From UBA6215 sp964484255 (GTDB taxonomy: Bacteria > Omnitrophota > Gorgyraeia > Pluralincolimonadales > Pluralincolimonadaceae), in assembly GCA_964484255.1 (NCBI GenBank), contig CAZAEH010000003.1:1-64000 (forward strand): 64,000 nt of DNA. Reading direction: 5' to 3'. Below the pieces are notes generated by a model. The model had not been told where the DNA came from. It ran no database searches and saw only the letters and a list, made by a program, of their open reading frames with translations. Position numbers and translations under genes: made by a program. Shown here piece after piece: positions 62,538 through 64,000 of this stretch (positions are counted from its first letter, which is position 1; every line of letters begins with the position of its first letter).

Positions 62538-64000
62538 GTGAAGAAGACCGATATAAGGAAAAAGATAAAAGGCCTTGAGAAGCTTATAGCTCTCGGGAAA
62601 GAGAAGGGGCACCTGACCTTTGAAGAGGTGAACAACCTGTTGCCCGAGGAAGTCACTTCTTCGGAGGATATCGATGAGATCTTCGCCATTCTCGATAAAG
62701 AGAAGATAGAGATAGTCGATCCCGAAGAAGAGAAGGACCTCAAGGAAGAAGCTCTTGAGGAAGAGAAAGAGGAAGTCCATAAGCACGAGGCCGAAGCCGA
62801 AGAGATGCCTCGTATGGCGGTCATGGAAGATCCCGTCCGTATGTACCTGAAACAGATGGGGCAGATATCCCTTCTTACTCGCGAACAGGAACTTGAACTG
62901 GCGAAGAAAATAAAAGAAGCCGAATTGAGGTTCCGGGAGTCGGTATTCGAATGCAAGTTCTGCAGGAAAGAGATACTTGCGCTTGTCAATGATATCCTTG
63001 CCAGGCAGGTGAATATCGACGAAGTGATCGATATCGACCCTACCGATAAGATAGAGAAGGTCATAAGGAAGATACAGAGGCTTACCAAGCGGCTTCGCGG
63101 GGCCAAGAGGACCACCAACCTTGTCCCGCTCCTGATGGATTTCAGGTTCTCGACCTCAGTGGTCGAGGATATCTCCAATATGATGAAGCGCCTGGTCATG
63201 GAGCTGGAGAGGATTGACAGGGACACAACGAGGCTGCGGGGCAGGACCACCAAGGCCGTAAGAGCGCAGGTCAAGCAGCTCAAAGAAAGGAGACGCAGGG
63301 TCCTAGCGGATTTTGGCGAGCCCCTTCTCAGGGTAAAGGACCGTTTGGCCTATGTCAGGAGAAGGGAGAGGCAATTCGAGAGCGCGCAGAAGAAACTTGT
63401 GGAAGCCAACCTGAGGCTCGTTGTTTCTATCGCAAAGAAATACACGAACAGGGGCCTGTCATTCCTTGACCTGATACAGGAAGGTAATATAGGTCTCATG
63501 CGTGCCGTTGACAAATTTGAATACGAGAGGGGATATAAATTTTCCACTTACGCGACCTGGTGGATCCGCCAGGCCATTACACGCGCCATCGCCGACCAGG
63601 CGAGGACCATAAGGATACCCGTCCACATGACGGAGACCATAAATAAGCTTATCAGGGTATCCCGGAACCTTGTACAGGAGACGGGCAGGGAGCCTTTGCC
63701 GGAGGAGATAGCGCACGAGATGAGGATGGCTACCGAAAAGGTCCGCGGCATCCTCAAAATAGCGCAGGAACCTATATCGCTCCAGACCCCGGTAGGCGAT
63801 GAAGGCGACACCCATTTTGGGGACTTTATAGAGGACAAGCGAGCCATATCGCCCGCGAACGCGACCGCTTATTCGATGCTCAAGGAGCAGCTCGAAGATG
63901 TCCTTACGACACTTACCGAACGCGAGAAAAAGGTCCTTAAGCTGCGTTTCGGCATAGGCGACGGCTGTCCCAGGACGCTCGAGGAAGTCGGCTCGATATT
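62538..64000 (+). CDS. rpoD: Principal sigma factor RpoD, 3' end outside window
   Basis: At least 487 residues without a stop; the right edge cuts region 4. The start is probably the GTG at 62538, six bases after AAGGAG. The overlapping ATG at 62532 abuts that site. Region 1.1 (acidic) is followed by region 1.2 (DPVRMYLKQMGQISLLTREQE) and a charged helical stretch of about 180 residues. Regions 2-3 follow (VEANLRLVVSIAKKYTNRGLSFLDLIQEGN, KFSTYATWWIRQAITRAIADQ) and region 4.1 (LTEREKKVLKLRFGIGDG). The segment before region 2 contains CKFC, a possible metal site not usual in RpoD. It would recognise the TTGACA/TATAAT promoters seen in this window. Confidence 0.95.
   Translation, partial: MKKTDIRKKIKGLEKLIALGKEKGHLTFEEVNNLLPEEVTSSEDIDEIFAILDKEKIEIVDPEEEKDLKEEALEEEKEEVHKHEAEAEEMPRMAVMEDPVRMYLKQMGQISLLTREQELELAKKIKEAELRFRESVFECKFCRKEILALVNDILARQVNIDEVIDIDPTDKIEKVIRKIQRLTKRLRGAKRTTNLVPLLMDFRFSTSVVEDISNMMKRLVMELERIDRDTTRLRGRTTKAVRAQVKQLKERRRRVLADFGEPLLRVKDRLAYVRRRERQFESAQKKLVEANLRLVVSIAKKYTNRGLSFLDLIQEGNIGLMRAVDKFEYERGYKFSTYATWWIRQAITRAIADQARTIRIPVHMTETINKLIRVSRNLVQETGREPLPEEIAHEMRMATEKVRGILKIAQEPISLQTPVGDEGDTHFGDFIEDKRAISPANATAYSMLKEQLEDVLTTLTEREKKVLKLRFGIGDGCPRTLEEVGSI

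Overview
The window is dense bacterial chromosome with no prophage, CRISPR array or insertion sequence. Codon usage favours AGG/ATA, genes overlap tightly (many ATGA junctions), one polypeptide exceeds 3000 residues, and there are long secreted pilin-like proteins. Together these suggest an uncultivated Gram-negative lineage of the PVC group, most likely Omnitrophota. That assignment is an inference from style and gene order, not from a database search.

Layout: (1) 1-1270: 3' part of a 23S rRNA, a 5S rRNA and a strong intrinsic terminator. (2) 1290-15334: type II secretion/type IV pilus minor pseudopilins (GspH-, GspI- and GspJ-like). Three very large GspK-like tip proteins follow (955, 1039, 1037 aa), carrying PA14, LamG-like and CBM4/9-like binding modules. 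They are interleaved with three paralogous secreted proteins of an unrecognised family. (3) 15448-31826: an EF-G-like GTPase, yebC-ruvC-ruvA-ruvB, a SpoIID-domain protein, queA-tgt-yajC-secDF, a cation diffusion facilitator, recJ, rpmB (minus strand), recG and rsmD. (4) 31837-41385: coaD, DUF177, rpmF, plsX, fabH, fabD, fabG, acpP, fabF, then an acyl-CoA dehydrogenase with EtfB and a ferredoxin-fused EtfA. (5) 41413-59162: a membrane diguanylate cyclase, a secreted protein of thirteen 30-residue repeats, a small HTH protein, a 1282-residue TolC-like protein, and a 3119-residue protein. The 3119-residue protein joins an extracytoplasmic alpha/alpha-toroid-like domain to a membrane glycosyltransferase resembling eukaryotic 1,3-beta-glucan synthases (GT48). 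A divergent sugar nucleotidyltransferase lies convergent to it. (6) 59269-64000: cvpA, a NIF3 family protein, dnaG and the start of rpoD, which runs off the window.

The most novel candidate is region 5. Its parts fit a c-di-GMP-linked envelope machine that makes a beta-glucan-like polymer at the inner membrane and passes it to an outer-membrane channel. The channel protein has about three TolC protomers in one chain, so it may fold as a single-chain 12-strand TolC barrel. The second candidate is the pseudopilus tip cassette in region 2. The housekeeping regions are ordinary, apart from a probable AUC start codon in ruvA and several promoters placed so close to start codons that the transcripts should be leaderless.
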